A stretch of DNA of 64,000 nt from Oreohelix idahoensis (GCA_024509875.1 JAMPIV010019099.1:1-64000), one strand, 5' to 3'; positions 31,830 to 42,870 are shown, numbered from the stretch's first letter. Notes: generated by a model from the sequence alone, not told the origin. A program made the numbers and translations.

Positions 31830-33807
31830 TGTCGTGGAATATTCTAATCCACATATATAAATTATCAAGTAAATATAAAGCCTAATAAATACATATAATA
31901 AATAAAGGAAGAAGAATGGTAAAGAACAGTGCTGTCACAATGACAGTACTCGAAATCCCCTTGTTTTCTACTGCGTATGCAAATTGTAACGTTTCACGTT
32001 GATATTAAAGGCCTTCTGCAACATACACGCGTTTCCCAAACACACAATAAAATGTGCTGCCTTTCTAAGAAAAACCTTGAAATATGCAAGTTGACCTAAA
32101 TTTTAAATTCCATTCATGTCTTTTTCTACACTATGTTACCAAAAACAAAAGACAGATGGACTAAAGGATAGCGAGAAGGGAGAGGCAGAAAGCCGAACAC
32201 TAAACACGCGTCGCGCGATACACAAATGCTGCCATCACGCGTGTAAGACTACATGCACTAACTTTATTTCAATCGACAGTGATAAATTCACTACCCTTCC
32301 CAGAGTTAGGTTTTAAAATCACAAAAAACGCTTATTAGGAAAGATAACAATAGATGGGTTTACGTTTGAAAACATTACAGTACCCAGACAGCACATCTTC
32401 GAAACAGGAGGTAGAAGGAATTGCATATTTTGAACGCAGCATATTAGTTCTTTTAAATTGGTATATTTGGGTTCCTTAGGGCTTGCTGACAAAGAATATG
32501 TACAACGTTATGCAAATAGTCTAGGAATTAACAAGTTATAGCCAAAATAAAATGATAGTGCTGTCAGACAACACCCAAAATCAGAATCGCTCAGTGGTAG
32601 ATTTTTTTTCACCACCATTGTACGGGAAATGGGCCACAAGTTACATTTGAACTGATTGGCTGGAATGATATGTAAGGCTACACACGATTAGTCGGACTAT
32701 AAATACTATTTTTGGTTGTTAGGGGAGACGTAGGAAGTTAAAATTTTTTCAAATACTTGTCGAAACGTGGCTCCATTGGCTAGACTCGCTGATATACTCA
32801 CTTAGGAGCGTTAGTTCGAGACCACTAGTCAAATAAGCTTGATAAAGCAACAGTGCGTTGAAGCCAGCTCATATTTGTGTTAAATAAAAGCCTGGAACAT
32901 AAGCAGATGGGAATTTGTGCCAGTATTTTGTGCCAGAATTCATTGCTAATCAACGTATCTGTGTTTGTTTCCATGAATTGTGGGACCGTGGTCTTGATGG
33001 TATTGAGCAGCACCTGGTCAGAGCTTTGCTGAATCCAGAGCCGAGGGGAGAATCGAGCAGAGGAGTCTGTTCCTGCCGCCATCACGCCAGATAAGCTGAT
33101 GTGGCCAGCTGAGCTCAAAATTATGTACCCCCAGCTTAAAATGACCTTGTAAAAATAAAATTAAGAGGGGAATTAAATTGTGTTAATATCAGGAACTGAG
33201 AACATCTCTAATAATAGTTCCCATAAAGACAAACTATTGAAGTCATGATGACAAATACCAACAGAGCTTGAACAAAACAAAACCAGTATTACCTCATATT
33301 ACTACTACACAACTGACACACATAGGATACTTTTAATAATATATGTCATTACCATATTCATATTGATAAATTCTGTACATATAACTTGTAAGTAAAATTG
33401 ATTGTGATTCCTGGTTCCCTTTGTTTTTGAATCAGGACACATATTCATTCATAACAGCAATGAATACATATTGTTATTTGAAAAGTTATCAGTGACTCCT
33501 TTAAGATATCCTTTAGAGTGTTATATGTATGTGAGTGTCATAGTGTTGTCAAGTGTGGTGGAATAAATTAAATTGTTTATCTGTCTGTTGTTGTTATGAC
33601 TTACACTTCATCATACACATACCCTAGACATATAACGTAGTCATCACACTATTCCAGAATAATTCTGACTGAGATATATATATATGTGGCAGCAAGTAAG
33701 GTTATCTATAATACACTACTCTCATTAGATATAGATACCTTCACAGCTGATCTCAGTCAGTACACTAAGTCCCCCTATAAATATTTATAACATCCCACTT
33801 CACCACA
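31830..33807 (+). repeat. 3' LTR of element A (1,978 bp)
   Basis: Equal to the 5' LTR except for a 52-bp deletion after 33,041. The deleted block in the 5' LTR (about 26,701-26,752) is bounded by a repeated CCAGAG, pointing to slippage. T-run and C-run lengths also differ by one or a few bases. Confidence 0.95.
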
Positions 33808-34113
33808 GTATCATTCATTCATTCATGACAGTATACTATTTGAACACATGTATTTTCACACAGCAGCTCTAGAAAGACAGAAAACAATTTTTCTAGAATT
33901 TCAGGCATTGATTTGTGAATCCCTTTATATATGTTGTGTTTTAATTAAGTTAGTTCATGATTTTGTATCTAATTGAATTACAGACATTAAGTCTCCATAA
34001 CTGTAGTAATTTCATTCTACAGGAGTTTGATAATTTGTAAGTTTTTGCTTGTTGTTAGAAACACTATTGGAAGGTAGCACTAGCTTACTCAGTGTGGACT
34101 ATAACAGAAAAAG

Positions 34114-35160
34114 ATGGCTGAAATAGTTAAGCTTAAGGCAGCACTAGGAGAGGCCGGTCGAGATCTAGGTTATAGTGGGGTGGACCTTGCGAATTATGTC
34201 AGTGTCGAGACTGATAGGTATTACGCTCGAGAAACAGCGAAAGCTGAAAGAGAAGAGCGAATAAAGTTAGCCGAAATAGATGAGAGGATAAAAGCTGTAG
34301 ACGCTAGGGAAAGAAGCGAGAGAGATGAACGTGAGCATGCACTGAAGATGAAGCAGTTAGAGATGCAGGGACAGGCTCAAAGAGTTGAACCAGTAGCCGG
34401 GGCGACAGCATCTACATCATCAGGCAACCAATCGCCACGGTCAGATAATATGCCCTCCTTGCAAATGGGGAGCATAGGACCTTTGCCATCCTCACACGTG
34501 TCAAACTTGGGACCCTTGACGTTTCCATTTGAAGCTTTCTCGGAACAAGCCGACTCGATTGATATGTATTTGGACAAATTTGAGAAGTTTGTTACCACAT
34601 TTGGGTTGGAGAGGAGCAAGTGGAACCTGAAACTGTCACAAGGGCTTAGAGGAACTGCTTATGAAGTGTATAGCAAGCTTCCTCCAGGTTTACAGGATGA
34701 CTATGACTCTCTGAAAAAGGCACTCCTGATATGTTATGAGCTACATGCTGACGCATAAAGAAAGGGGTTCCGTAACTCTAGTTGGGAAGTCGGAGAGAAC
34801 TTTGCTCAATTTGCCGCTAGACTGGATTCGTACGTGGAAAAGTGGGGTGCCCTAGGGAATTTTTCTCATGATTGGAAACGTCTGAAGGAGATGGTCGTTA
34901 TTGAACAACTGAAGGACACCATGACTTCTGACATGAGAAGATTCCTGACAGAGAATGGGGCCAGCACTTTAGAATCCATCGTCCAGTTGGCGGAACGTTA
35001 TCAGGCAGCGCTAACAGAGAATGACCCATGACAAGCCAGACTATGCCCATAAGACTACTCAGAGATCAGCTTTCCAGCCTCAGAGGCGGGGAGAAAAGTG
35101 GTGTAAGACGTGCAAAATGAGCAACAACAATACTGCAGATTGCAGAAGGAAAAAACCCCC
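34114..35160 (+). pseudogene. Gag of element B (one stop, one frameshift)
   Basis: Relative of the Gag of element A. ATG at 34,114; residues about 1-90 hold a short basic/acidic coiled coil (TAKAEREERIKLAEIDE), then a Ser/Pro-rich linker and a capsid-like region (DSIDMYLDKFEKFVTTFGLE, LSQGLRGTAYEVYSKLP). TAA at 34,756 falls where element A has a Tyr codon (EFYRKKFRN in A). The same frame continues to 35,031 (FAQFAARLDSYVEKWG, LAERYQAALTEND). A frameshift follows, after which a CCHC knuckle can be read (CKTCKMSNNNTADC, about 35,108-35,149). Not translatable as one protein. Confidence 0.88.
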
Positions 35161-35177
35161 CACATCATGTTGCATGT

Positions 35178-35865
35178 TTGCAGGTGAGGGCTGTTGACAG
35201 GAAGGAACTGACAGTGAGTCAAAATAGCCTCCATCACCCACCTATACAGGAGACAGTGACCGTGAATGGCAAACAAGTCATCGGGATGTATGACACAGGT
35301 TTGTCCTATGACGCGGTCGTTTTTGCATCTCTGGTGCACCCCGAACAACTCACCACAGAAACAGTGGATATCCAGGGGCCACTCAAGGGAGCATTACCCT
35401 TAACTTTGCCTATAGCGAAGATTCAGGTCAGTTGTCGCTATGTGGAAGGGGAAATCAATGCTGCAGTTTTAGAGGATCCTTTCTACCCCCTGATGTTAGG
35501 GCGTAGATATGTCTTTTTAGGAGAACCAGTAAAAGCCTGTGGTTATGGCTGCCATCCAGACCAGGTCTGACTCCAAATGCATAGAGAGGGACTCTAAATT
35601 AGAAATTCATCCGAATAAGATGAAAAGGGCTCAAGCAGCTGATAGCACATAGGGGCCTTGCTTTGGCAAATTGAAAAACTCACATAACCCTCGAAGAAAG
35701 GGTGACTTTTATATGGAATATGGACTCTTGCACAGGAAAGCTGGCAGAGGGCTAAAATGTCATGGACAGATTGTGGTGCCATCCATATATAGAAATAAAG
35801 TTATGGAATGGGGGCACGTTGCTACTTTGAGTGAACACCTCCCTTATACAAACGAGGAGAAATAG
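35178..35865 (+). pseudogene. Protease plus integrase fragment of element B
   Basis: The frame 35,178-35,570 is an aspartic protease-like domain: VTVNGKQVIGMYDTG with the catalytic Asp-Thr-Gly, a hydrophobic core (LPIAKIQVSCRYVEG) and the usual closing PLMLGRRYVFL. After a frameshift, sequence like the integrase N-terminal region of element A is read (MKRAQAADST, then stop, PCFGKLKNS, RRKGDFYMEYGLLHRKAG, IVVPSIYRNKVMEWGH) and stops at 35,865. RT, RNase H and the rest of integrase are missing; only about 100 bp of basic/acidic-coding sequence separates this from the 3' LTR. This is the domain that element A lacks. Confidence 0.85.
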
Positions 35866-35965
35866 GAGAGAATATTGAGGATGAAGGTGAAATGAGAAGC
35901 GGTAAAAGAAGAGGAAGACAGGACCAGAGGAGTTGGACGGAACGTCAAACTTGAGGAGGGGCTTG

Positions 35966-37249
35966 TGTGACGACTTGCCCAATCTTCTCTTCTTTTTTTT
36001 TATTATTTACGAGCCGCCATTTTTTATCATCTTCAGTGCATGATCGAGAAGCCCGTAAAATCACGGGAAATTTCACTTGCGGATATTCTCCTAGCGTTCA
36101 GTGATTTTCTCCTAGCGCCTAATACTATTTTTAGATACGACGTCATTGTTGACCCCTGACCTCGGTAGCTAGAAACCTGTTTTAATTTAGGACCGACTGC
36201 TTAAACTTAGGTAGAACCAGTTTAGGCCACTTTAGGTGACCCCCTCGTGACTTTTAACGTTATTTATTGGAGCATCTTTATGATGCAAAAGCTACGTGAT
36301 GCACGCTTCGGATCACATGTCCAAGCGGAAATCACCCGCTAAAAGTTCGGCAAACCCAGCCAAACTTCACTTGTCCAGGAAATCGAGAAAGCTAGACCTA
36401 ATCCAGATCGTGCGAATTCACGCATTAAAGCACTGAAGCCACGTGTCTAAATTGTGATTAGAGTTCATCTGAGTAAATGAGTGAAAATCTAGTTAGAAAA
36501 TAGTATTGTGATGAAATGTGTAGTACCTTGCAAAATCGACGCAAGATTGTCTATGGTGGAGCCTTGCACGACAGTCCAATCTCAGAGCAGAATACGGAGT
36601 CGAGCACAGTGAAGGCAAATCCGAACCATTCAAGATCTACCTGGTGCAACGTCAGGAGACCGGAGAACTAACAACACCTCACTATCAGCCGGGGGCTGAA
36701 AAGCTAAGTTCCTATAGAAAGGGAACTCACCATGTCAATGCCCTATCTTTAGTCATCCATGATGAAAAACACTTGAATTGTGAGACACATTACCTACAGC
36801 AGACACTAATTCCATCGACAATACTATCATTCAACATCCATTCATTTTAATTTTAATAAACCTATTGGGTGTATATAATGTACTCCATGTCTTGTTTCTT
36901 GTATTAGATGTTACATATTGTCTGATGTTTATCTTCCTTTTTTAAGGGAAGGGGGGGGGGGGGAGGGAGACTCGTAAAATATAATTTAATCCCAGTATAA
37001 TTAGGCCTAAGAATAATGATAATAGATAACTGAGAAGGGGACGACGATAGCGAGAGACCAAATATCTCCTTACAAAATTTGCCAGACTTGTCTAGTTAGG
37101 AGAATTTACCCTCTTTGTCTCCCTTCAGCCGGTGGAGAAACCCAACAGGATTTCTTGAGCCAAATCTTCTTAGTGGTGATCCAGGGAAACTTCACATTCA
37201 CATCTATTATTCCTTCTAATAATTCTTATCCTTCCTACGCTACGCCACA
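35966..37249 (+). repeat. 3' LTR of element B (1,284 bp)
   Basis: Begins TGTGACGACTTG after a purine-rich AGGAGGGGC tract and ends CGCCACA. It is followed by ACTGT, the target duplication. Substitutions relative to the 5' LTR are spread along its length. Confidence 0.92.
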
Positions 37250-37339
37250 ACTGTAAAAAAATATGTTTACTCTTTGTGTCCCTAGAATCTTATAGGTTTG
37301 ATCCAGCTGCCAGTTTTGTTTTCCGCATGTGATGTTTTA
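37250..37339. other. Flank of element B
   Basis: Short AT-rich spacer; no feature seen. Confidence 0.4.
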
Positions 37340-37745
37340 AACTTACTTACTTAGTCGTTCCTCTTCTGCCGTGAGGTGTAGAGGTTTGGAAGAGAGAGAG
37401 CGCCATACTATCCTATCGGCTGTCTTCCTCCTGGTGTAGTTCTATTCTAGTCCTCGGTCCTTCAGAGATTGTCTAATGTTTTCTTCCCAGCGGATTCTGT
37501 GTCGTCCTGGAGGTCTAGAATCCTGTCTTTTAGCCTCCCATACCTGCCGTAGCAGCCGATCTTCTCCCATTCTGCAGACATTGCCAAACCATCTTAGATG
37601 GGACTGTTCTACTTGGGTCTGCAGGGGTTGGGTTTTTAGGCCTTAACGTATCGTCTGGTTGCGGACCATGTCTCTTCTTGTTACTTCAACCACCTTTCTA
37701 AAATACCTCATTTCTGAGGTTTGAATCCGACTTGTGATGTTTTAA
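37340..37745 (-). mobile_element. LINE family 4, RT C-terminal/3' fragment
   Basis: The reverse strand reads as the LINE that is interrupted by the solo LTR at 56,440-59,150: blocks for ACAAGAAGAGACATGGTCCG, for a HLRWFGNVCRMGEDR-like peptide and for WEAK followed by the GRP-type basic region. Several frame breaks. A third copy is at 43,225-43,400. Confidence 0.75.
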
Positions 37746-38600
37746 AGCGAGCTGTAAATGTATGCTTTTCTGAGAAAATATCTTGTAGTATATACATCGT
37801 TTTAATTTGGCGAAAGAATATATTCAAGTGTCGTAGGGGGTGTATCCAACAATATTTGTTGTATCTCGTGTAAAAGGCAGACGAGGAAATTGACTATGAC
37901 AAGAAAAGGCGTGTACCAGACGACTTTTGGAAGAGTAATGTACCATGTGATGGCGCGCTGACAGCTCACGAGGTAAAGAGAGAGTTAACATAGCTCAACA
38001 ATGCTCGCGTCTCTTTCTTCAGTCAATACAGAAAATGTTCCCCAGAGCCAAGTCAGCCAAACCTGGACACCCATCATGCACTCAAATAGCGTAACACGCA
38101 CACTTAAGAGTTTCGTTCCCGGGGGAGGGGGGGGGGGAGGTTCTTGGGAGACAAAGAAAGAACATAACTACTGCTCGTTCAAGCATGTCGTAAAAGGCGA
38201 CTAATAGAGGTTGTACATAGGGCTGGCAACCTCATCATGTTAAACAAATCAATATATATATAAAATCCCAGCTTTTTGTTTCACTAACTCAAAGGGGTGC
38301 AACTTTGGTTGAAAGTTAGACATTAATTGTATTGTTTCCCTTATATATACTCTCCCGAAAATAGTAACACTCGGCAAAGAAAAGTGCGCAAAATATATTT
38401 ATAGAATGTGTGATCCCGTATACACACATTGGAATCCTCGCTGCTGCTACGTAGTTCGTGTACTGTGGTGATGCACAGTGGTTTTAAAAAAAATACTTTT
38501 GAATAAGTAAAATTGCCGTTAGGTATTGGTGCCTTTTTTCGTACGCCCACTATTACTCGAGGCGAAATCTCGGGTTAGTATGTCTAACCTGAGACTGATT
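37746..38600. other. Mostly non-coding; LINE-leader-like and repeat blocks
   Basis: At 38,185-38,225 the run GTCGTAAAAGGCGACTAATA followed by GGCTGGCAAC looks like the 5' leader of an APE-type LINE; a G-rich run is at 38,120-38,138. The block 38,285-38,400 repeats 14,055-14,150. No gene seen. Confidence 0.4.
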
Positions 38601-38880
38601 TTTACGTGAGTATCCCTTTTTCCCTTGTACAGAGACAGGCGTCCCTCCCATTCAGGCAGATACTCGCCGATTTCGGAGGTACCCATTAGAGCTGGGTCGG
38701 CTGAGGAGCCGCCAGTCCCTGGCCGACGACACTCCTTCAAATTCACTCGCCACGGCTCCAGTTAATCCAGTCCAAATCCCGGTCGACGAAAAAGCTTCAA
38801 ATGTCCTCGCCCGGGTTTGATCCTGGGTCACCCCGTCGCCAGCGCAGTTTAGTGACCACTACACCATCGCGGCTCCCTTG
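38600..38880 (-). mobile_element. tRNA-derived SINE
   Basis: On the minus strand the head reads GATGGTGTAGTGGTCACT (A-box-like), then GGATCAAACCC (B-box-like) about 30 bases on, followed by a non-tRNA body. Two short related blocks (TCGCC...GGCTCC and CCCGGTCGACGA-like) lie in the body. Confidence 0.6.
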
Positions 38881-39049
38881 GTGCTTTTGAATTTAATTGC
38901 GGTCTTATGACGGGCTTTTACACTAGTAGCTACATAAACCACCAGTGGAAGTGTGTGTGTACATGTAGCATAGGCTTCTTCAAGGTTGCGATCTACTGTG
39001 GTGGCTCCAGTGCTCCATAAGGAGGGAGAAAGAAGATGATGATGATGCT

Positions 39050-39470
39050 TGAGCGTCTTCTGTGAAATTTGGCAGCATCAAAATTTCAGCAAACGTATGC
39101 CAGGTCTTCCTGACCCGTGCCATCAACTCAAGGTCTTTCCAGTTCTCTTCTCCGTGTGTTCCTTGGTCTCTATCTCTCTCTCTCTCTTTCTCTACCTGGG
39201 GGTTCCAGAACAAGGACTGCCTGGTAATGCTATCAACAGGTTTCCTCAATGTGTGTCCGATCGATCGCCAGCGCCTTCTTCTCATCTCTTGTTCCACTGG
39301 CGTTTGTCTTGATTCTTGTTATCAGTTCCCCGTTAGTTGATCGTATCATACCATTTCAATCCTATTCTACGCAAGCATGCATTTATGAAAGTCTATATCT
39401 CTTTGGTTGTTGTTTTTGTTGTTTTGCATGCACCACATCCATACAGTAGGACTGACTTAACCTTTGCTGA
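39050..39470 (-). mobile_element. LINE family 3, RT C-terminal fragment
   Basis: The minus strand encodes EQEMRRRRWRSIGHTLRKP, VDSITRQSLFWNPQ and a degraded GRP-type region ending in ELMARVRKTWHTFAEIL, the C-terminus of an APE-type LINE. Start and end lie near 39,470 and 39,050. A CT microsatellite (39,172-39,190) has grown in it. Confidence 0.8.
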
Positions 39471-39504
39471 CCTTTTTGTCTTTGACTTGACGTCGTTTGC
39501 GGTG

Positions 39505-40085
39505 TATGTCTATTTTTAAAAAAAGTAAGTACTGTAAAGATGTCATTTACTTATTACGATGTGCTTTTGTAAAAAGTAAGTTCTGTAAAGTTGAAATTAA
39601 CTTATTACGATGTACTTTTATTTTTTTTTAAAGTAAGTTCTGTAAAGATAAAATTAACTTATTACAATGTACTTTTATAAAAAGTAAGTTCTGTAAAGAT
39701 GAAATTAACTTATTACGATGTACTTTTATTTTTAAAAAAGTAAGTTCTGTAAAGATGAAATTAACTTATTACGATGTACTTTTATAAAAAGTATGTTCTG
39801 TAAAGATGAAATTAACTTACTACGATGTACTTTTATAATAAAAGTATGTTTTGTAAAGATGAAATTAACTTATTACGATATACTTTTATAAAAAGTAAGT
39901 AATTTTAAAGATGAAATTAACTTATTACGATATACTTTTATAAAAAGTAAGTTCTATAAAGATAAAATTAACTTATTACGATGTACTTTTGTAAAACAGG
40001 AGTTCCGTAAATATAACATTAACAGAGTGCGATGTACTTTCACAACAAGAACGTTCTGTAAAAATCATATTAGCAGATTGATGTG
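39505..40085 (+). repeat. AT-rich tandem repeat, unit about 50 bp, 11 units
   Basis: Units read AAAAGTAAGTTCTGTAAAG, ATGAAATTAACTTATTACG, ATGTACTTTTAT. Unit junctions form a short inverted repeat (TACTTTT...AAAAGTA). Length varies from about 47 to 56 bp through A/T runs. The last two or three units (after about 39,990) are strongly diverged. Confidence 0.93.
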
Positions 40086-40911
40086 TACTTCCGTTAGAAG
40101 TTGACGACCCTGCTGGGTCAAGTGGAGACTGCTTATCTGTATTGTCCGGCTGTCCGGCTGGTCATTTAATTACCGGCCTCAGTTGATGGCTTTGGGCTTG
40201 GCGTTGAGCTGTTAGTGTTTGAGAAATCATTCATAACTGGCCGACGTAGCCAATCTTTCTGAGAGTATACTTCTTGTGGAAGTTGGAAAAGTGAGTTCAC
40301 TTGGAGCATAAGTTGAATCAAGAATATCTGTGAGGTTTGGTTTGGTTTGGTTTTAAGGTCTTATCTTTATTGCACACGCACAACTCCATCCGTGCTCCGA
40401 TCTCCTCCCTGAGGTCACACAAGGAGAACCTCAGCACAGTGCACGAAATCTATAGCACCGACGAGAATCCCAAGGTGTGTATAAGGGAATCAACCATCCT
40501 ATAAATATTTTTGTAGTGGGTAGGTTTTTAATTTTTAATTGTTTGCCAGGCAGCGGCCTTGTGGGCTACTCATTACGATTTCCAACTGCCTTGGGATTTT
40601 TAACTTGCACACGGGGCCTCCTATTTTTTCGCCCTTTTGTGAGCAGGCTAGACATCCGATCTCACTACCCAGGACACTAGGGGGAAGTATGACATCATTA
40701 GGATCACTGGTTTTGAAAAACATTTCCATGAATTATATTCCCTCTACTGGACATCGAACCCGGTACAGAACTTGACCTGTGAGGTCAAATGGATAACTAT
40801 CAGTAATCTAGAAATAAGTGGGGATGTTGACAATCGTAGCTGCTAAATTCCACACTTTCGTGAACAGTGTCGCGAAATATTTCTTTAGTAATATTACGGA
40901 GAATGCGTACT
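40086..40911. other. No recognisable gene
   Basis: Non-coding; a GGTTTGGTTTGGTTT run near 40,336. Overlapping short frames at 40,477-40,775 have no motif. A tRNA-like SINE remnant around 40,550-40,790 is possible (GGACATCGAACCCGG at about 40,748), not demonstrated. Confidence 0.4.
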
Positions 40912-41200
40912 TCTTCTTCTTCTTCATTGATCCTTAGCCACAGAACTGATAAAGCAGTCAGTGGCCATCACACCTAGTAGCGTCTTGTAGGGCAGCAACA
41001 AACTGTCCCCATTTTGCTCGGTCGGTGGGCCATCCTTCGTGCTGTGCCCCCCCCCCCCCCTACTCTGGTTCACGCTTGACATCTCAGCCTCCACTGTTCT
41101 CCGCCAGGTTATCTTTGGTCTGCCTCTCTTTCGCCGTTCATCTGGGGGTCAATAGCATAGCAGTTCTGGTGACAGTGGCAGGGCCCTCGGAATGCGTACA
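40912..41200 (-). mobile_element. LINE family 1, 3' end fragment
   Basis: Reverse strand equals the 3' end of the copy at 52,299-53,165: GCTAAGGATCAA followed by a (GAA)n tail, and coding for the AKWGQFVAALQDATR-like end. A C run of about 14 (from about 41,047) lies inside. Confidence 0.82.
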
Positions 41201-41329
41201 ATCCGTGGTATTTCAGTACATGCTCATTCTATGTAGTTATGTTTCGCAAGAGTTAAAGGCAGCTTTGGTCAGTGAGCTTAGGCATGTGGGTTCTGTTTGA
41301 AGGCAGAACCATGATGATGATGAAATACA

Positions 41330-41575
41330 GTTTCCATAAAGGTAGTCCAATACCAGATACTGCCGTAGGGGTGTGAAGTGTTAGAGACTTCATAATATTA
41401 GGTCGAGAGGTGGGGTGAGCAGTTCTCTTCCTCGCTGCTTTTTTCCCTTTTCTAACTCATGAGCAAAGTCAGGTACCCATTACAGCTTAGGGCGTGTCGA
41501 TACAGCGAATCGAACTCGCCACCTTCGCCGCGAAAGACCAACGCTCTAACTACTCAATCGGACGCTCACACAGTT
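41330..41575 (-). mobile_element. tRNA-derived SINE, family a
   Basis: Minus-strand head: GATTGAGTAGTTAGAGCGTT (A-box region) and GAGTTCGATTC (B box), then a body with the conserved GCTGTAATGGGTACC and GTGAAGTCTCTAACACTTC-like blocks. Related copies: 42,240-42,470 and 54,650-54,787, plus a scrap at 59,640-59,700. Confidence 0.75.
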
Positions 41576-41639
41576 TCCATAGCCATGGACTTTTCCACAA
41601 GGAAAGTTTCTTGATCCACCCCTGTTTTTTCCATCTTTG

Positions 41640-42010
41640 ATTAAGCCAACAGCTTTCTTATTGAATGTTTCTTTCTCGGATCCAGCTAAGTGATTTTTTA
41701 CTTGTTTTAATAGTGTTGTTCATTTCTGTCTTCGCTTCGTCGATTATTTACTTTCCTGTTTCGACATGTCTGTCTGGTTTTACGATTTTCTTGCATTATT
41801 ACTGTTATCGTTTGGCTCATCACCGTCATTTCATCTGCGTGTATCGCTCATTTGGCGATTTCCTCATCATCGTTGATTTTTGTAGCACCTATATGTAGTT
41901 CTTGTCACCTGTTCGTAACTGTGGCTGACGAAGGGTAAAACCCGAAACGTCCCTTGTTTCATGTGTACCGTTTACTTGTAAAACTGATGTCATACCATAT
42001 TATTTTTTAT
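41640..42010 (+). mobile_element. Penelope-like 3' UTR fragment (tentative)
   Basis: No coding motif is left, but the arrangement of a T/C-rich stretch, a CTGACGAAGG...CCGAAACGT hairpin and then AT-rich sequence matches the 3' end of the Penelope copies at 6.2 and 10.8 kb. Confidence 0.4.
41925..41950 (+). ncRNA. Hammerhead-like hairpin motif, canonical core
   Basis: CTGACGAA, GGGT-AAA-ACCC, GAAACGT. It keeps the core residues CUGANGA and GAAA. The stem GGGT/ACCC differs from GGCC/GGCC at 10,746 yet still pairs, so two compensatory changes support the helix. Stem III could use GAAAC with GTTTC at 41,955-41,959; stem I was not found. Confidence 0.45.
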
Positions 42011-42239
42011 TTATATATTTCTTATTATCCGCACGTGTGCAAATATTTAAAAAAAAAATAACCAAACGTGTGATTTCATTCATAATCTGTGGTTTAGGTG
42101 GCAAGTTGGCTTCACTAAATATATCCAAAATTGTAGCTAGGGACACAAGCTTTACTAACAGAGATGGACTGACAGTGCGCGTGGCCCGTTGGCCATTGAC
42201 CCCTAGTAACTGATTCCACATTGATTTTTTTTTTAAAAA

Positions 42240-42465
42240 AGTTAAAGGTAGGCCCATAGCAAATACTGCCGTTGGGAAGTGGAAGTGTTAGAGACTTCAC
42301 CGTACTAGGTCCAGCATCGACAGGAAGGGTTGATCAGTTCCCTTTCCTTGCTGCCGTTTCCTTCCCTGACTCTGATCAAGTACCCATTTACAGCTGGGTA
42401 GACTGGAGCGTGTCGGTACCGTGATTACGAACCCGGCAGCTTTGCCGCGCAAGACCAGCGCTGTA
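42240..42465 (-). mobile_element. tRNA-derived SINE, family a, whose head became a minisatellite
   Basis: Body blocks GAAGTGTTAGAGACTTCAC and GTACCCATTTACAGCTGGG match 41,330-41,575 and 54,650-54,787. The minus-strand tRNA-like head (GGTCTTGCGCGGCAAAGC, then CGGGTTCGTAATC) runs into the 12-bp array. Confidence 0.75.
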
Positions 42466-42730
42466 ACCACCGCTGTAACCACCGCTGTAACCACCTCTGT
42501 AACCACCTCTGTAACCACCTCTGTAACCACCTCTGTAACCACCGCTGTAACCACCTCTGTAACCACCGCTGTAACCACCTCTGTAATCAGCCGCTGTAAC
42601 CACCTCTGTAACCACCGCTGTAACCACCTCTGTAACCAGCCGCTGTAACCAACCGCTGTAACCACCTCCGTAACCACCTCTGTAACCACCGCTGTAACCA
42701 ACCGCTGTAACCAACCGCTGTAACCACTCT
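42466..42730 (-). repeat. 12-bp minisatellite, about 21 units
   Basis: Unit TGTAACCACCTC or TGTAACCACCGC; a few units are 13 bp (extra A or G). The reverse complement, GGTTACAGCGGT, corresponds to the A-box part of the adjoining SINE head (GGTTACAGCGCTGG). Codes for [13 protein letters not shown] peptides in one frame and [12 protein letters not shown] in another, as a by-product. Confidence 0.93.
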
Positions 42731-42867
42731 CAACATTTATTACTGAACTTAATTTACTATCACATAATTTACCGTTCGGCTGGATACCAGCTCACAACAC
42801 CGGTTGTTGTCAATCATAACAGCAAAAGTACTCACTGACTCGTGAAAACTCGCACATAACAAATATA

Positions 42868-42870
42868 GCC

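Larger units (their letters stand above)
25489..33807 (+). mobile_element. Gypsy-like element A (8.3 kb), Gag-IN-RT-RH order
   Basis: LTRs 25,489-27,519 and 31,830-33,807 begin TG and end CA, and GTATC flanks both ends (25,484-25,488; 33,808-33,812). The LTRs are nearly identical apart from a 52-bp deletion in the 3' LTR and small homopolymer differences, so insertion was recent. It sits in the leader of element B, between B's primer site and its Gag. Internal order is Gag, integrase zinc domain, a segment of unknown origin, integrase C-terminal domain, RT, RNase H. A Ty3/Gypsy-type RT with integrase upstream is the arrangement described for Gmr1-like elements. No protease is visible. Confidence 0.93.
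24149..37249 (+). mobile_element. Gypsy-like element B, carrying element A nested inside
   Basis: Two LTRs of about 1.28 kb (24,149-25,429 and 35,966-37,249) are flanked by ACTGT on both sides (24,144-24,148 and 37,250-37,254), a 5-bp target duplication. The left LTR seems to start with TT where the right one starts with TG. A primer-binding site follows the left LTR and a purine-rich tract precedes the right one. Without element A the copy would be about 4.8 kb. Internal coding is Gag, protease and a scrap of integrase; RT, RNase H and the integrase core are absent, so B is non-autonomous. The LTRs differ at many positions, so B is clearly older than A. Confidence 0.92.

Noticed and set aside
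41480..41575. True tRNA gene
   Set aside because: A and B boxes are present but the cloverleaf is incomplete and the sequence continues into a repeated body, so it is a SINE head; the same holds at 38,820, 46,820 and 54,600.
42297..42714. Two long minus-strand frames rich in Val-Thr or Gly-Tyr
   Set aside because: They are translations of the 12-bp minisatellite and the SINE next to it.
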